From positions 1 to 31,118 of the IMG/VR virus record IMGVR_UViG_3300021425_000111: DNA of 31,118 nt; one strand, given 5' to 3'. Positions 8,393 through 17,470 of this stretch are shown piece by piece. Made by a program: the position numbers and the translations under genes. A model generated the notes under the pieces. The model saw only the letters and a program-made list of their open reading frames with translations. It was not told the origin of the DNA and ran no database searches. This DNA comes from a virus. Within the stretch, counting starts at the first letter, position 1; each line of letters starts with the position of its first letter.

Positions 8393-10541
8393 CAGTTCTA
8401 ACATAGAGAGTATAAGTCTCAATATTTGTATTTCCAGACCCTATTGTTTCGCCTGCGTAGTCTCCAGAGAAGTTTCTTGAGTAGTTACCAGTAAAGTGTC
8501 GTGCATAATCACCTGTAAAGTTACCCACAAAGTTTCGAGAGTAATCACCTACAAAAGTGTTTGTGAAGTTGCGAGCATAGTTACCAATAAACTCGCCAGC
8601 AAAATCCCTTGAGAAGGCATCTTCACCAAGATAGTTGGAACTACGAGTGGACACGAAATTTCTAGAATAATCACCGATGAACTGTCTTGTATAGTTACCA
8701 GTGTAATCACCTAAGAAGTTACCCAAGAAGTCGCCAGTGTAATTACCTAAGAAGTTACCCAAGAAGTTACCTAAGAAGTCACCAGTATAATTTGATTGAC
8801 GAGTTGGTTGTCTGGTTCTAAAAAAATCACGAGAATAATTGGTGGTTCTAGTGACTCGAGCGAAATTCTTTTCTACATCACCCGTATAGTCTCCAATAAA
8901 TTCAAAGGCACCATATAAAGCATCTTCGAAAGGCCTTGTTCTAAGGTAATCTCTGGAATAAGTACCAGTATAATTACGACTAAAGTTACCAAGATAATTT
9001 CTAGCATAATTACCTAGATAATCTCCAAGAAATCCACGACTATAGTTTGTCTCTCTGTTTGCTTCACGAATATAAATATTGTCATCTACAGTATATGCAA
9101 TACGAGTAGCTGTTCTATCCGTAATACGATCCCTTAAATACTCACGAGAATAGTTACCCAGATAATTTCTGGAATAATCACCAGTATAATCCCTTGCGTA
9201 ATTCACACCATCACTAGCGGCTGTCAAACGGTCACGTATGAAATTGCCAAGATAGTTTCCTTGGTAGTTACCCGTGTAAATATCAGTGCGAGAATAGTTA
9301 CCAGTGAAACTCTCAGAAACATTTCTACTAAACTCATGTACATTAGTACTTGATCTGGAATAATCACCTACGAAGTTACCACCCCTGAGTCCCGCAGAGT
9401 TTCTTGTATATGTACCAAGATACTCATGAGCTCTTGAGTAACCTTGTACGGTGTAAACTATTGTGTTTCGAGTATACGAATCAACATTAACATCACCTCT
9501 CGTGAAGTCATCGATACGAGTATTGGTATAGTTACCTACGAAGTTACCAACAAAACCAGTCACAGTATACAAACTCGTTCTGGTTTTACTATATGTTGCA
9601 GTGTAATCTCTTGAGAAATTTGTAAGAGATGTCCTTGCGTAAATACTACTTCTTGTTCTAGCATATTCGCCAGCATAGGTAGATGTTCTCAACCTAGTGT
9701 ATGTCGATGCTCTACTTCTGGTATAGTTTGCATCAACGATTGCTTGACGGGTATCAGTTACAGTTCCTTTCGAAGTCCATGTGCCAGATAAACCATTGTT
9801 AGTTGGTGTGCCTGCGGCAGAACTGTATATTCTATAGTTACCAATGTCTGTGGTATCAGACGATATCTTGTTTTGTAAACGAGTACCAATAGAATACTTT
9901 ACTTGGTCATCGGTCATCAACTGAAGACCTTGATATGTACCCGTATCACCACCAGAGCGTTTGATTGAGAATGGCAACACCTTGGTCGGTGCAGTCATAG
10001 ATGTTCTTCTGTACAGGTTATACGATATATTTGTGCCGTCTGTACGAGTATCAGTTGTCAAAGTCTTGACAGAAGTATAACCACCAGCGGGAGTTGATGT
10101 TGCAAGTTTGTATGAGCCTGGATAGTCAGATGTGAAGATACGAGAACCGACTCTAGTAAGTAATGAGTCCATATCAGAGTCATTCATCTCACGAATAACT
10201 CTTTGACCGTCACTGTCTCTCTGCATTACAGGAAGACGATTGTTCGCCCCAGATGGAGTAATCGTTCCTCGTGTTTGTCTGAGTGGAGTTGTTACAGTGG
10301 TAAAGGTAAGAGTTGCTTGGTCACCACCTGTTCCTATTGCGGAATCGTATGAGGTATCAACAACAAGACCAACAAGGTTCTCAGTTCCATGAGTGCTTAA
10401 CGCAAGAGAACCCACATCCGAACTGTCTTGGGATGCGAGGTGTAATCCTGCCTGATATGCAAGATAGTTCTCTTCCGTAGAGGAGAAGACTTGCAATTCA
10501 GTTGGTGCAGCACTGTCTTTTAACTTCAATGGAACAGTCAT
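8388..10541 (-). CDS. Tetrapeptide-repeat virion/fibre protein, paralogue B (717 aa)
   Basis: This has the same architecture as its neighbour. The N-domain of about 270 residues contains STEENYLAYQAGLHLA (21-36), SDYPGSYKLATSTPAGGY (138-155) and TGTYQGLQLMTDDQVKYSIG (200-219). Four-residue aromatic repeats run from about 272 to 695 (for example GDYT, GNFL, RNYT), and the C-terminal tail is GSGNTNIETYTLYVRTA. The repeats are less regular than in paralogue A, with more interruptions such as TVDDNIYIREANRE and ALYGAFEFIGDY. The pair looks like a tandem duplication that diverged; the ends are conserved and the repeat length is free to change. GGAG lies 11 bases before ATG. A structural fibre-like role is inferred; I cannot name a characterised homologue. 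Confidence 0.85.
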   Translation of the reverse strand: MTVPLKLKDSAAPTELQVFSSTEENYLAYQAGLHLASQDSSDVGSLALSTHGTENLVGLVVDTSYDSAIGTGGDQATLTFTTVTTPLRQTRGTITPSGANNRLPVMQRDSDGQRVIREMNDSDMDSLLTRVGSRIFTSDYPGSYKLATSTPAGGYTSVKTLTTDTRTDGTNISYNLYRRTSMTAPTKVLPFSIKRSGGDTGTYQGLQLMTDDQVKYSIGTRLQNKISSDTTDIGNYRIYSSAAGTPTNNGLSGTWTSKGTVTDTRQAIVDANYTRSRASTYTRLRTSTYAGEYARTRSSIYARTSLTNFSRDYTATYSKTRTSLYTVTGFVGNFVGNYTNTRIDDFTRGDVNVDSYTRNTIVYTVQGYSRAHEYLGTYTRNSAGLRGGNFVGDYSRSSTNVHEFSRNVSESFTGNYSRTDIYTGNYQGNYLGNFIRDRLTAASDGVNYARDYTGDYSRNYLGNYSREYLRDRITDRTATRIAYTVDDNIYIREANRETNYSRGFLGDYLGNYARNYLGNFSRNYTGTYSRDYLRTRPFEDALYGAFEFIGDYTGDVEKNFARVTRTTNYSRDFFRTRQPTRQSNYTGDFLGNFLGNFLGNYTGDFLGNFLGDYTGNYTRQFIGDYSRNFVSTRSSNYLGEDAFSRDFAGEFIGNYARNFTNTFVGDYSRNFVGNFTGDYARHFTGNYSRNFSGDYAGETIGSGNTNIETYTLYVRTA
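8457..9728 (-). repeat. Coding region of period-12 tetrapeptide repeats (paralogue B)
   Basis: About 105 four-residue units with aromatic at position 2 and Gly/Arg at position 4. The most regular stretch is near 8690-8790, where GNFLGNFLGNYTGDFLGNFL is encoded by near-identical 12-base units. Confidence 0.85.
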
Positions 10542-10559
10542 GTTCGCACTTTCTCCGAA

Positions 10560-12044
10560 TTAATTTAGTTGTGTTCCATTCTCATCGTATATAAGTGGAA
10601 TGTCTGCCCTCAATGCATTAAGTGCTGCAACGAAATTATCTCTTTCTGCACCCACAAACCCATCAGAGTCAAGTAAATTCAAACTTCCCAATCTACTATT
10701 TACAGTAGTCTGGTCTGCATCAAGCAATGCAATATCATCGGCAAGTGAATTCGCTACTCTTACAAGATTGAGTCGGTTACCAATTGTTCCGTCATCATTT
10801 AAATCATCAAGGTCACCAATTGCACTGTCTAATCTATATAGACCAAGACCAATGTTGTTATTCGCAAGGTTACCATTGAGACCATCAGAGTCGATATCCT
10901 TACCGATAGTGGTGTGTACTTCATTGATTGCACCACGCAATGTCGTGGCAGATGTATTCAGAGCGGCAGCGCCAATCTCTGTATCGTGTTCGTTAATTGC
11001 GCCCGCAAGTGTTGTTGCAGTAGTAGTAAGTGTTTCACTACCAATCTCTGCATCCAACTCATTGATAGCGTCCATCGCTGAGTTTGCAGTTGTTGTTAAT
11101 GCTTGGTCTGGTTCAACCTTTGAGTTGAGGAAATCAATCTCTTGTTCTAATTCAAAGATTGCACCTGATACAGTTGATGCGGTAGTACCCATTGCACCCG
11201 CAGTAATTGTACCCAACTCTGCATCAAGTTCGTTAATCGAAGAAACAACTGTTGAAGCCGATGTTGTTAATACAGAAGCAGAATCCCCAATCATCTCATT
11301 GATGGCATTGATGTGTCCAGTGACAGTCGATGCTCCACTGACCTCACTCCCCATTGCAGAGTCACCAAGTTCCGCATCAAGTTCATTCACTGCATCTGAT
11401 AATGTAGTTGCAGTAGTAGTTAATGCTTGGGCAGGTTCGACCTTTGTATTAAGTGTGTCAATCTCGACTTCAAGTTCAGAAATGGCAGCACCAACTGTTG
11501 ATGCAGTTGTACCCATTGCATTTGAAGTGATTGTTCCGAGTTCTGCATCCAGTTCGTTAATTGCAGCGACAAGATTCTTTGCAACGGTTGTTAGATTGGT
11601 ATGAGGTCTCGCACCTACATCACTATCAAGTTCGTTGATTGCAGCAGTAAGATTCTTTGCAATGGTTGTCAGAGTAGTGTGTGGACGAGCACCAATGTCA
11701 CTATCAAGTTCATTGATACCAGATATAACATCATTTGCGATAGTTGTCAAGTCTGTGGAAGCAGCACCCCCACCAGCACCGTGTAAGTCTACATCAAGTT
11801 CTACTAATGCAGATACGATGTTGTTTGCGGTAATACCCGCTTGTGATAAATCAGTTGCAACTAGGTCATTAGAAGTACCACGAATGGCAAGTTCCAGTTC
11901 GTTAATCGCTGCAACGGCACTAGAATCTTCGTTTGTATTTAATCGACCAGTTGCACCCAAGTCTAAAGACACTGTATTGGTATTGGTTACCAATGTAGTG
12001 AAAGTATCATTGATAGTTGTAATTGTCGGTTTGCTTGTTGCCAT
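10560..12044 (-). CDS. Repeat fibre protein with AINELDxxIG modules
   Basis: A 494-residue protein of about fifteen modules of 18-30 residues, each of the type LTTTATTLSDAVNELDAELG. This pattern (T-T-A-x-x-L-x-x-A-I-N-E-L-x-x-x-I-G) is widespread in phage fibre and baseplate stalk proteins, where short helices are expected to form trimeric coiled coils. Two modules of 65 residues, at 163-227 and 271-335, are close duplicates, both containing AMGTTASTV and KVEPxQALTTTA. The protein is very poor in Cys and aromatics. It ends with LIYDENGTQLN. The start codon overlaps the stop of the 68-residue gene (TAATG). A tail-fibre or whisker-like role is likely; attachment partner and receptor are unknown. 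Confidence 0.8.
   Translation of the reverse strand: MATSKPTITTINDTFTTLVTNTNTVSLDLGATGRLNTNEDSSAVAAINELELAIRGTSNDLVATDLSQAGITANNIVSALVELDVDLHGAGGGAASTDLTTIANDVISGINELDSDIGARPHTTLTTIAKNLTAAINELDSDVGARPHTNLTTVAKNLVAAINELDAELGTITSNAMGTTASTVGAAISELEVEIDTLNTKVEPAQALTTTATTLSDAVNELDAELGDSAMGSEVSGASTVTGHINAINEMIGDSASVLTTSASTVVSSINELDAELGTITAGAMGTTASTVSGAIFELEQEIDFLNSKVEPDQALTTTANSAMDAINELDAEIGSETLTTTATTLAGAINEHDTEIGAAALNTSATTLRGAINEVHTTIGKDIDSDGLNGNLANNNIGLGLYRLDSAIGDLDDLNDDGTIGNRLNLVRVANSLADDIALLDADQTTVNSRLGSLNLLDSDGFVGAERDNFVAALNALRADIPLIYDENGTQLN
10890..11762 (-). repeat. Coding repeats of the AINELD fibre
   Basis: Successive units encode (T)TTAxTLxxAINELDxEIG. The region also holds a larger duplicated block (11364-11558 and 11040-11234, offset 324 bases or 108 codons). 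Confidence 0.8.
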
Positions 12045-12250
12045 TACAGTTTCTCTACTAGTTTATTGAGGAGTTCTTTTAATTCACTGACTTCATGTTT
12101 TAGTTCTTCAAACTCTCTGTCCTTGTTCTTTCTTTGACTCTTTGCCAATCGTGCTTTCTTAATCTCATCTTTATTTATATTAATTATCGCACCCGAATTT
12201 GGGTCTCTTGCGAGACCCGAATTACCGTCAACTGCAATATACTGTTTCAT
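12044..12250 (-). CDS. Small coiled-coil virion-cluster protein (68 aa)
   Basis: A 68-residue protein starting MKQYIAVDGNSGLARDPNSG. Its C-terminal half (REFEELKHEVSELKELLNKL) has leucine or valine at heptad spacing and should form a coiled coil. It overlaps both neighbours by one base (TAATG on each side), which argues that it is a real gene translated with the 1736-residue protein and the AINELD fibre. No named function is recognised. A small adaptor or chaperone for the adjacent fibre is plausible. Confidence 0.75.
   Translation of the reverse strand: MKQYIAVDGNSGLARDPNSGAIININKDEIKKARLAKSQRKNKDREFEELKHEVSELKELLNKLVEKL
12172..12179 (-). promoter_or_regulatory. Internal late-promoter box (TATAAATA)
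   Basis: An exact TATAAATA on the minus strand lies inside the 68-residue gene, 127 bases upstream of the ATG of the AINELD fibre. It could give extra transcription of the fibre block, but it also simply encodes Ile-Asn-Lys, so a chance match is possible. Confidence 0.35.
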
Positions 12251-15200
12251 TATACTGCCAATGCGATTGCCCTAAAGTCCTTGAATACAGGGACTCTAGC
12301 GGAGTTATTGGAACGCATTACAATCTTAAATTGGTATTGAGTGAATGGGTCAACATCACCACCGTCACCACCAATTAAGAATCGATAGTCACGGAAGTTG
12401 TTTACATCTGGTGCAATAGTCTGTTCTGCTGATTGTAGTGTCCAGTCCACATCAAAGATGTTCACACCATCGTTTGCGGTTCTGAAGTACAAGTCGAATT
12501 CTGTACCAGAAGGTCTTAGTGCAGATAGGATTACTTTTAGACCCACAGCATCTTCTTCCAAGTTTGCAACACTTGTAATATGTTTCGCAAGAGAAGAACC
12601 ACCAAACGCAAGTGTTTCTGCGGCATATGATAATGGTACATTAAATCCAGATGCCGCACCAGCAGCCTGATTATCAATCAAGTTAGTTGATGTCGATACA
12701 GAGACTCTCTGCGTATCAATCAATGGGGAAACATCTCCACGAATTGTACTCATGTCAACTTTGTATGATAATGATTTAACTCCAGAACCCAGTTCCGCAG
12801 TTTCGTTTGCAGTCTTGGCAATGAGTCTTGGAGCATTAAAGTAGTTCTCATCATTCACCACAACTTCAGAAGACCAACTTGCATCTTTCTGATATCTGAC
12901 CTGTTGACCAGTAACAGCAGCAAGTGATTTACCCGTAGTCAGTTTGGTCTGGAATGTGAGTGATGTGTCATCTGGTTGTAATGTGGTAAAGTTTGGTGTG
13001 ATAGTATCAAACTGAACTTGTCTATCCGCAACAACATCATCACCACCGAATCTACCAGACGATGTCGCAGCAGCGGCCGCCTCAAATGTTAGACCGAATC
13101 CATCGACTGCGGTAACAGTTCTTGTACCATTAATCTGACTTCCCAGAACACCATTGTAGGATGTACCATCAACCAGACCAGAGATTTCGATTGTGTCACT
13201 CACATCATAACCATGATTCGGGAACAACATGGTAACTGTTGCATCACCACTAGTCATGAAGAATGGGTTTCCATCAACAGCATCCTCTTCAACAGGAGCA
13301 TTCTCAAATATCGCATAACCACCCGCAGTACTAAACTCTGCTTGGAAGATTTTGAATGCGAGGTCTTTTGTTTGGTCTGGCTCCCAAGTCTTACCATTCT
13401 GAGACTTAAAGAGTGAACCCATAGACGGTTGACGAGCGATTCTTTTCTCGGTTGAACCAAGTTCGAATGCATATGTCTCTGCGACATACGCTTCGTAGTC
13501 AACAGATTCCGCAAGAAGTACAATACAGTAATCTGTATCGGGATTCAAGAAGATTGGTTCATCGAACTCAAAGGTTGTTGGTGTCGCAATAACAGATGCC
13601 TGAGTCTGTGAGGACGGAAGGTTTACCGAACTTGGACTCAAGAACTTACTTGCGTTACCGATAATCTCAGTTGCAGACGGAATACCATTAACCATAGGAC
13701 GAATCTGTAGTTCAACAGGAACAGTAGAATCCTTGGTTTTAAAGTAAGTCTGAACCTTAGTTACAAACATACCTGAAGGTTTATTCACAGTAAATGATTG
13801 TGCAAGTGGATCACGGTTTCGTACTCTTGTAGTCTCTGTCCATCTACGAGTTCTGGTTTGAGTGATACGAGTAGATGTAATAGTCTTCTGTCTAGTATCC
13901 AAAGTACCCTGTGCAGTATAGTTCAATGATGTACGAGACAATGCAGCCGCATCGTCATTCACACTAATATCAAGTAGTTTGAATTCACGAGTACCCGCAC
14001 GGAAACGATTGGTCGGACTAGATGGAATGAAGAATGAACCCTCAATCTCACCATGAGTATTAGATATCAACTCACTTGAACCCTGTGGGTGTGCAGTTGA
14101 CAATCTGTATCGGTTACCATAATAGTTCGATGAACCACGAGTAACAGAGTGTCTTTGGAATGTTTCTTCTCTACAGAAATCACTTACTGACTTACCATCA
14201 AAGAATGGGAAGTACTTGGTGTTGGGTTTCAGACCTTCTGCTTTAAAGAATACTTTTCGTGAACGAATGAATGGTAGGAATGTTAAGGATACCGTTCTGT
14301 CACCAACTTGTTTACGAACAGTCCTAGAACCAACAACAACTGTCTGGTTAAAGGAACGAGTCGTTACACGGAAGTTACCTTCTTGTCTACCTGTAACATT
14401 GGTCTGGTTAATACCATTAGAACTTCTTTGAGTATTGATACCATTCCAGTTCCATTGTCCAGCTCCTCTCCATCCACCAAAGAGATTAAAACCACCAAAG
14501 ATACCAAAACCAAAGATTGGAATGAATGGTGAAGCTGCTTGCCATGTCCAACGATTTCTTAGACCCGAAAATCCTCTTGCGGTTGCAGTACCAGCAGCAA
14601 GAGCACCTTCGTTAAGGTCTGGAAGTTGTTCCTTCGCAGTCTTGTTGATTACATTTGCGGGTTTGTATTTTGTCTGTTGCCATTCGTCAGATGCGGGTGA
14701 TAGAGTAAGAGTACCCTCACCAGTGATAACTGCGAATGGATTTACATTCTCTGTACCAGAAACTAGGGGTTGACTAATTGCAACTTTATCTGTATAATTA
14801 AGGTATACAGTATCACCCTTCAGAATAGTGTTGGATGATTTTGCACTGTCATATACAAGAGCAACATTATCTTCAAATGTTGCGGGTGCAAGAATATTCT
14901 TTGATGGATCAATAGCTGCACGATATTCGGGATTCTCTGCATCCGTGAAACTTCTGTCTGCAAAGTTATCTACAAAGAAACCAGACTTGGTTCTAGAGTT
15001 ACCCGCAGAGTCAAGTACTAGAAGTGAAGATGTATCGACTTCAAGAAGACTTAAAGAAGTGACTTCTTCTAATTTATCGATTCTAGTCTCCAGTTCGGAG
15101 ATGTCTTTCATTGTGAATCCCTTCGCCTTGATGGGAGTTACAACGACATCTGAATCATTTAGACCATATGCATTATGTTCTAATTCAAAGAGTGCTAGTG

Positions 15201-17460
15201 TATTTGATGGTGTAGCGGGAATCTGTGAAGAGAATCCTGCCTCACCTTGAATTGTTTTAATCTCACCCTGTGTACTTACAACAATCTTATCTGCACGAGG
15301 AACATAGTATTCTACATCACCTTGGAAGATATCACCATTAGTAGGTATTTCGTTGATTGCACCACCAGTACCAGTAAACAATCCATTACTACCAACCGAT
15401 GAACGGAAGTCAATAACATCACGCAAGTTTACTGAACTACGAGGCCCAGCTTGATATGAATGAATGTCTTCATATTCTACCTGACCAGTATATGAGTTTA
15501 CAGAGAAGTAATCACCCGTACCGTGAGTAAAGTGTTGGAATTTACAGTAGACATTACCGCCTGGGGCCGATGCACCACCCTCAAGAACTAGGCGACCATT
15601 GTCATAGAAACCTGCTCGTTGACCATTGTCAACAGTAAAGAGGTGAGAAATATCTGCACCACTAGAGTTTGTTTCTTTTATCTCAGAGACACTATAGATG
15701 TCTGATTTTCCGAGGTCAATATATTGTTGACCAGTGATTGAGTCTGTTGAAATCGTAGTGGTTTGAGTAGTTTCGACCAATGTCTTCTGTCTAACAGAAG
15801 GTTGTGCCTTATTGACCTTTGCATATATGGTAACTGCTTGACCACTAGGAAGACTACTGATAGTCACCGACTGTGTGCCAGCACCACTAGTACCAAAACC
15901 TGTTACAACCGCACCAGTGTCATCTCGTGTGATAATCCACTGTGAAGTGTTTACCAATGTCTCACCAGTTGCGGTAACAGTGATTGTTAAGTTAGTACCA
16001 GTAGCTGTTCCTGTGAATATTCTTTGAACTTCAAAGTCAACATCACTGACCGTTCTTGGTCTTGGATTAGGGAGAGGATATACCAAGTTAACCTTGGTCG
16101 ATTCTTTGATAACTGCTTTGCTACTTTCAAGAACTGGGTTGGCATACTTAGTTGAACTTGTTCCCAAAGATTTAACATTACGCAGTGATTGTCCACTGTT
16201 CATCTTGATATCAAACAAATAGACACGATGGTTTGCACCATCTTCTTCTACATAACGAACTCTTGCAGTACCGATAGTTGAACCACCATAGTCTACCGCA
16301 CTACGCAAATTGAGTGTTTCGAATTCGGATACATTTAGGTTACCCTCTAAAGTACCACAAACAAAGTATTGACCATAGGTAACACCTACAACTTCATTGG
16401 CTGTAGTTGATGTAGTTCTTGGTTTTGGAATAGTAAGAGGTGTCGCTTTTTCTGTTGCACCACGATAACCGTTGATGTATGCAACACCGTCTGATACAGA
16501 TGCAATCAGATTTGTTCCTGAGTCACTGAAGTCTACAGTAAAGTCTTTTGCAATATAGTCACCAGATTCTTCACTCGTTCTTTGTGCAAGAAGTGTATTG
16601 GGGGCGTTATATGCATCCGCACCTGTTACTTGGTCAACGATATTACCGTCTACAACATCACAGTAGTAAACAAAGTTTTCGTCCGAATCAATTAAGTCTG
16701 CGGTTGTTAGGGTTAAGGTGATACGATATCTGTCAGCTCCAGGCGAGGACAGGTTTGGAGTCGCACCTTGGTTATCATACAACTCTTGTGTATCTGCAAC
16801 AGTAACAATATCTTCTGTTGATTTAAAACCAATAGTTGCAGTCGGGAATCTTGTGTACTTAGATAGAATGAGTGACTGAGGTGCAACGAATACAAAGTGA
16901 CCACGAGTAAAGAAGTCACCAGCACCATTCGCAATTTTACAACCTTGACCAACAGCAGGATTTGCGACTGTGTTGACTGATTGTACAGTAAGTGTATCAC
17001 TTCCGTTTGAGATATCTTCGCCCGAACTCATACGGATTGGATTCTCACCAGAAACACCACCAGATGTATTGGTGTACTGGACATAAAGTGTTGCGGGATC
17101 AGAACCTTCTGCCTCAACAACCTCAAGTACTCTTGCCTTTACACCAGATGTCTGTCCAGTAAATTCTGTTCCAACCAATGTGGATGTGTCAGAAGGTAGT
17201 ACATTGGTTGTCGTGTTTAATTTAATAAACTCGTAATCACTAGTGATTGTTGGGCCGCCTGGATTTACAGATGCACCTTCAAGGAAGATGTTTCGACCAA
17301 ACCGAGCAATCTCTTCTTGGATAATGGTCTGCATCTGAGTAAGTTCACGAGCCTGCAATGCACGACCACTGTTAAACAGAATGCGGTGATAATTATCACT
17401 ATCCTTGAAATCATCCTTGTAGGAAGAAGAGAATACGTTAGATGTAAATGTCTTTGGCAT
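12250..17460 (-). CDS. Large virion structural protein, DUF4815-like (1736 aa)
   Basis: The N-terminus (MPKTFTSNVF, then LFNSGRALQARELTQMQTII at 28-47 and RFGRNIFLEGASV) matches the opening typical of large DUF4815-type structural proteins of marine T4-like phages. A small beta module (VGTEFTGQTSGVKARVLEV) lies around 95-165. A Gly/Phe/Trp-rich hydrophobic stretch lies around 969-1007 (IPIFGFGIFGGFNLFGGW). The following part is Arg- and Thr-rich (RITQTRTRRWTETTRVRNRD) and leads to DPLAQSFTV. The C-terminal part has several beta-rich segments and ends RVPVFKDFRAIALAV. It sits after gp8 and before fibre genes, so it probably connects fibres to the baseplate rim. AAGG lies upstream of the ATG, over the stop of the gp8 gene. 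Its structural role is strong; its exact place is inferred. Confidence 0.8.
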   Translation of the reverse strand: MPKTFTSNVFSSSYKDDFKDSDNYHRILFNSGRALQARELTQMQTIIQEEIARFGRNIFLEGASVNPGGPTITSDYEFIKLNTTTNVLPSDTSTLVGTEFTGQTSGVKARVLEVVEAEGSDPATLYVQYTNTSGGVSGENPIRMSSGEDISNGSDTLTVQSVNTVANPAVGQGCKIANGAGDFFTRGHFVFVAPQSLILSKYTRFPTATIGFKSTEDIVTVADTQELYDNQGATPNLSSPGADRYRITLTLTTADLIDSDENFVYYCDVVDGNIVDQVTGADAYNAPNTLLAQRTSEESGDYIAKDFTVDFSDSGTNLIASVSDGVAYINGYRGATEKATPLTIPKPRTTSTTANEVVGVTYGQYFVCGTLEGNLNVSEFETLNLRSAVDYGGSTIGTARVRYVEEDGANHRVYLFDIKMNSGQSLRNVKSLGTSSTKYANPVLESSKAVIKESTKVNLVYPLPNPRPRTVSDVDFEVQRIFTGTATGTNLTITVTATGETLVNTSQWIITRDDTGAVVTGFGTSGAGTQSVTISSLPSGQAVTIYAKVNKAQPSVRQKTLVETTQTTTISTDSITGQQYIDLGKSDIYSVSEIKETNSSGADISHLFTVDNGQRAGFYDNGRLVLEGGASAPGGNVYCKFQHFTHGTGDYFSVNSYTGQVEYEDIHSYQAGPRSSVNLRDVIDFRSSVGSNGLFTGTGGAINEIPTNGDIFQGDVEYYVPRADKIVVSTQGEIKTIQGEAGFSSQIPATPSNTLALFELEHNAYGLNDSDVVVTPIKAKGFTMKDISELETRIDKLEEVTSLSLLEVDTSSLLVLDSAGNSRTKSGFFVDNFADRSFTDAENPEYRAAIDPSKNILAPATFEDNVALVYDSAKSSNTILKGDTVYLNYTDKVAISQPLVSGTENVNPFAVITGEGTLTLSPASDEWQQTKYKPANVINKTAKEQLPDLNEGALAAGTATARGFSGLRNRWTWQAASPFIPIFGFGIFGGFNLFGGWRGAGQWNWNGINTQRSSNGINQTNVTGRQEGNFRVTTRSFNQTVVVGSRTVRKQVGDRTVSLTFLPFIRSRKVFFKAEGLKPNTKYFPFFDGKSVSDFCREETFQRHSVTRGSSNYYGNRYRLSTAHPQGSSELISNTHGEIEGSFFIPSSPTNRFRAGTREFKLLDISVNDDAAALSRTSLNYTAQGTLDTRQKTITSTRITQTRTRRWTETTRVRNRDPLAQSFTVNKPSGMFVTKVQTYFKTKDSTVPVELQIRPMVNGIPSATEIIGNASKFLSPSSVNLPSSQTQASVIATPTTFEFDEPIFLNPDTDYCIVLLAESVDYEAYVAETYAFELGSTEKRIARQPSMGSLFKSQNGKTWEPDQTKDLAFKIFQAEFSTAGGYAIFENAPVEEDAVDGNPFFMTSGDATVTMLFPNHGYDVSDTIEISGLVDGTSYNGVLGSQINGTRTVTAVDGFGLTFEAAAAATSSGRFGGDDVVADRQVQFDTITPNFTTLQPDDTSLTFQTKLTTGKSLAAVTGQQVRYQKDASWSSEVVVNDENYFNAPRLIAKTANETAELGSGVKSLSYKVDMSTIRGDVSPLIDTQRVSVSTSTNLIDNQAAGAASGFNVPLSYAAETLAFGGSSLAKHITSVANLEEDAVGLKVILSALRPSGTEFDLYFRTANDGVNIFDVDWTLQSAEQTIAPDVNNFRDYRFLIGGDGGDVDPFTQYQFKIVMRSNNSARVPVFKDFRAIALAV

Positions 17461-17470
17461 TTTTTATACC

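Noticed and set aside
9071-9078. Exact TATAAATA on the plus strand
   Set aside because: It lies within the 717-residue gene on the opposite strand with no plus-strand gene downstream.
5836-9728. Dense short repeats that could suggest a CRISPR array
   Set aside because: The unit is 12 bases, has no spacers of constant length, and translates continuously in one frame.
10600-11604. A 334-codon open frame on the plus strand opposite the AINELD fibre gene
   Set aside because: It is antisense to a clear repeat protein, and its Ser/Ala/Val-rich translation is the shadow of the repeat codons. No ribosome site or family match is seen.
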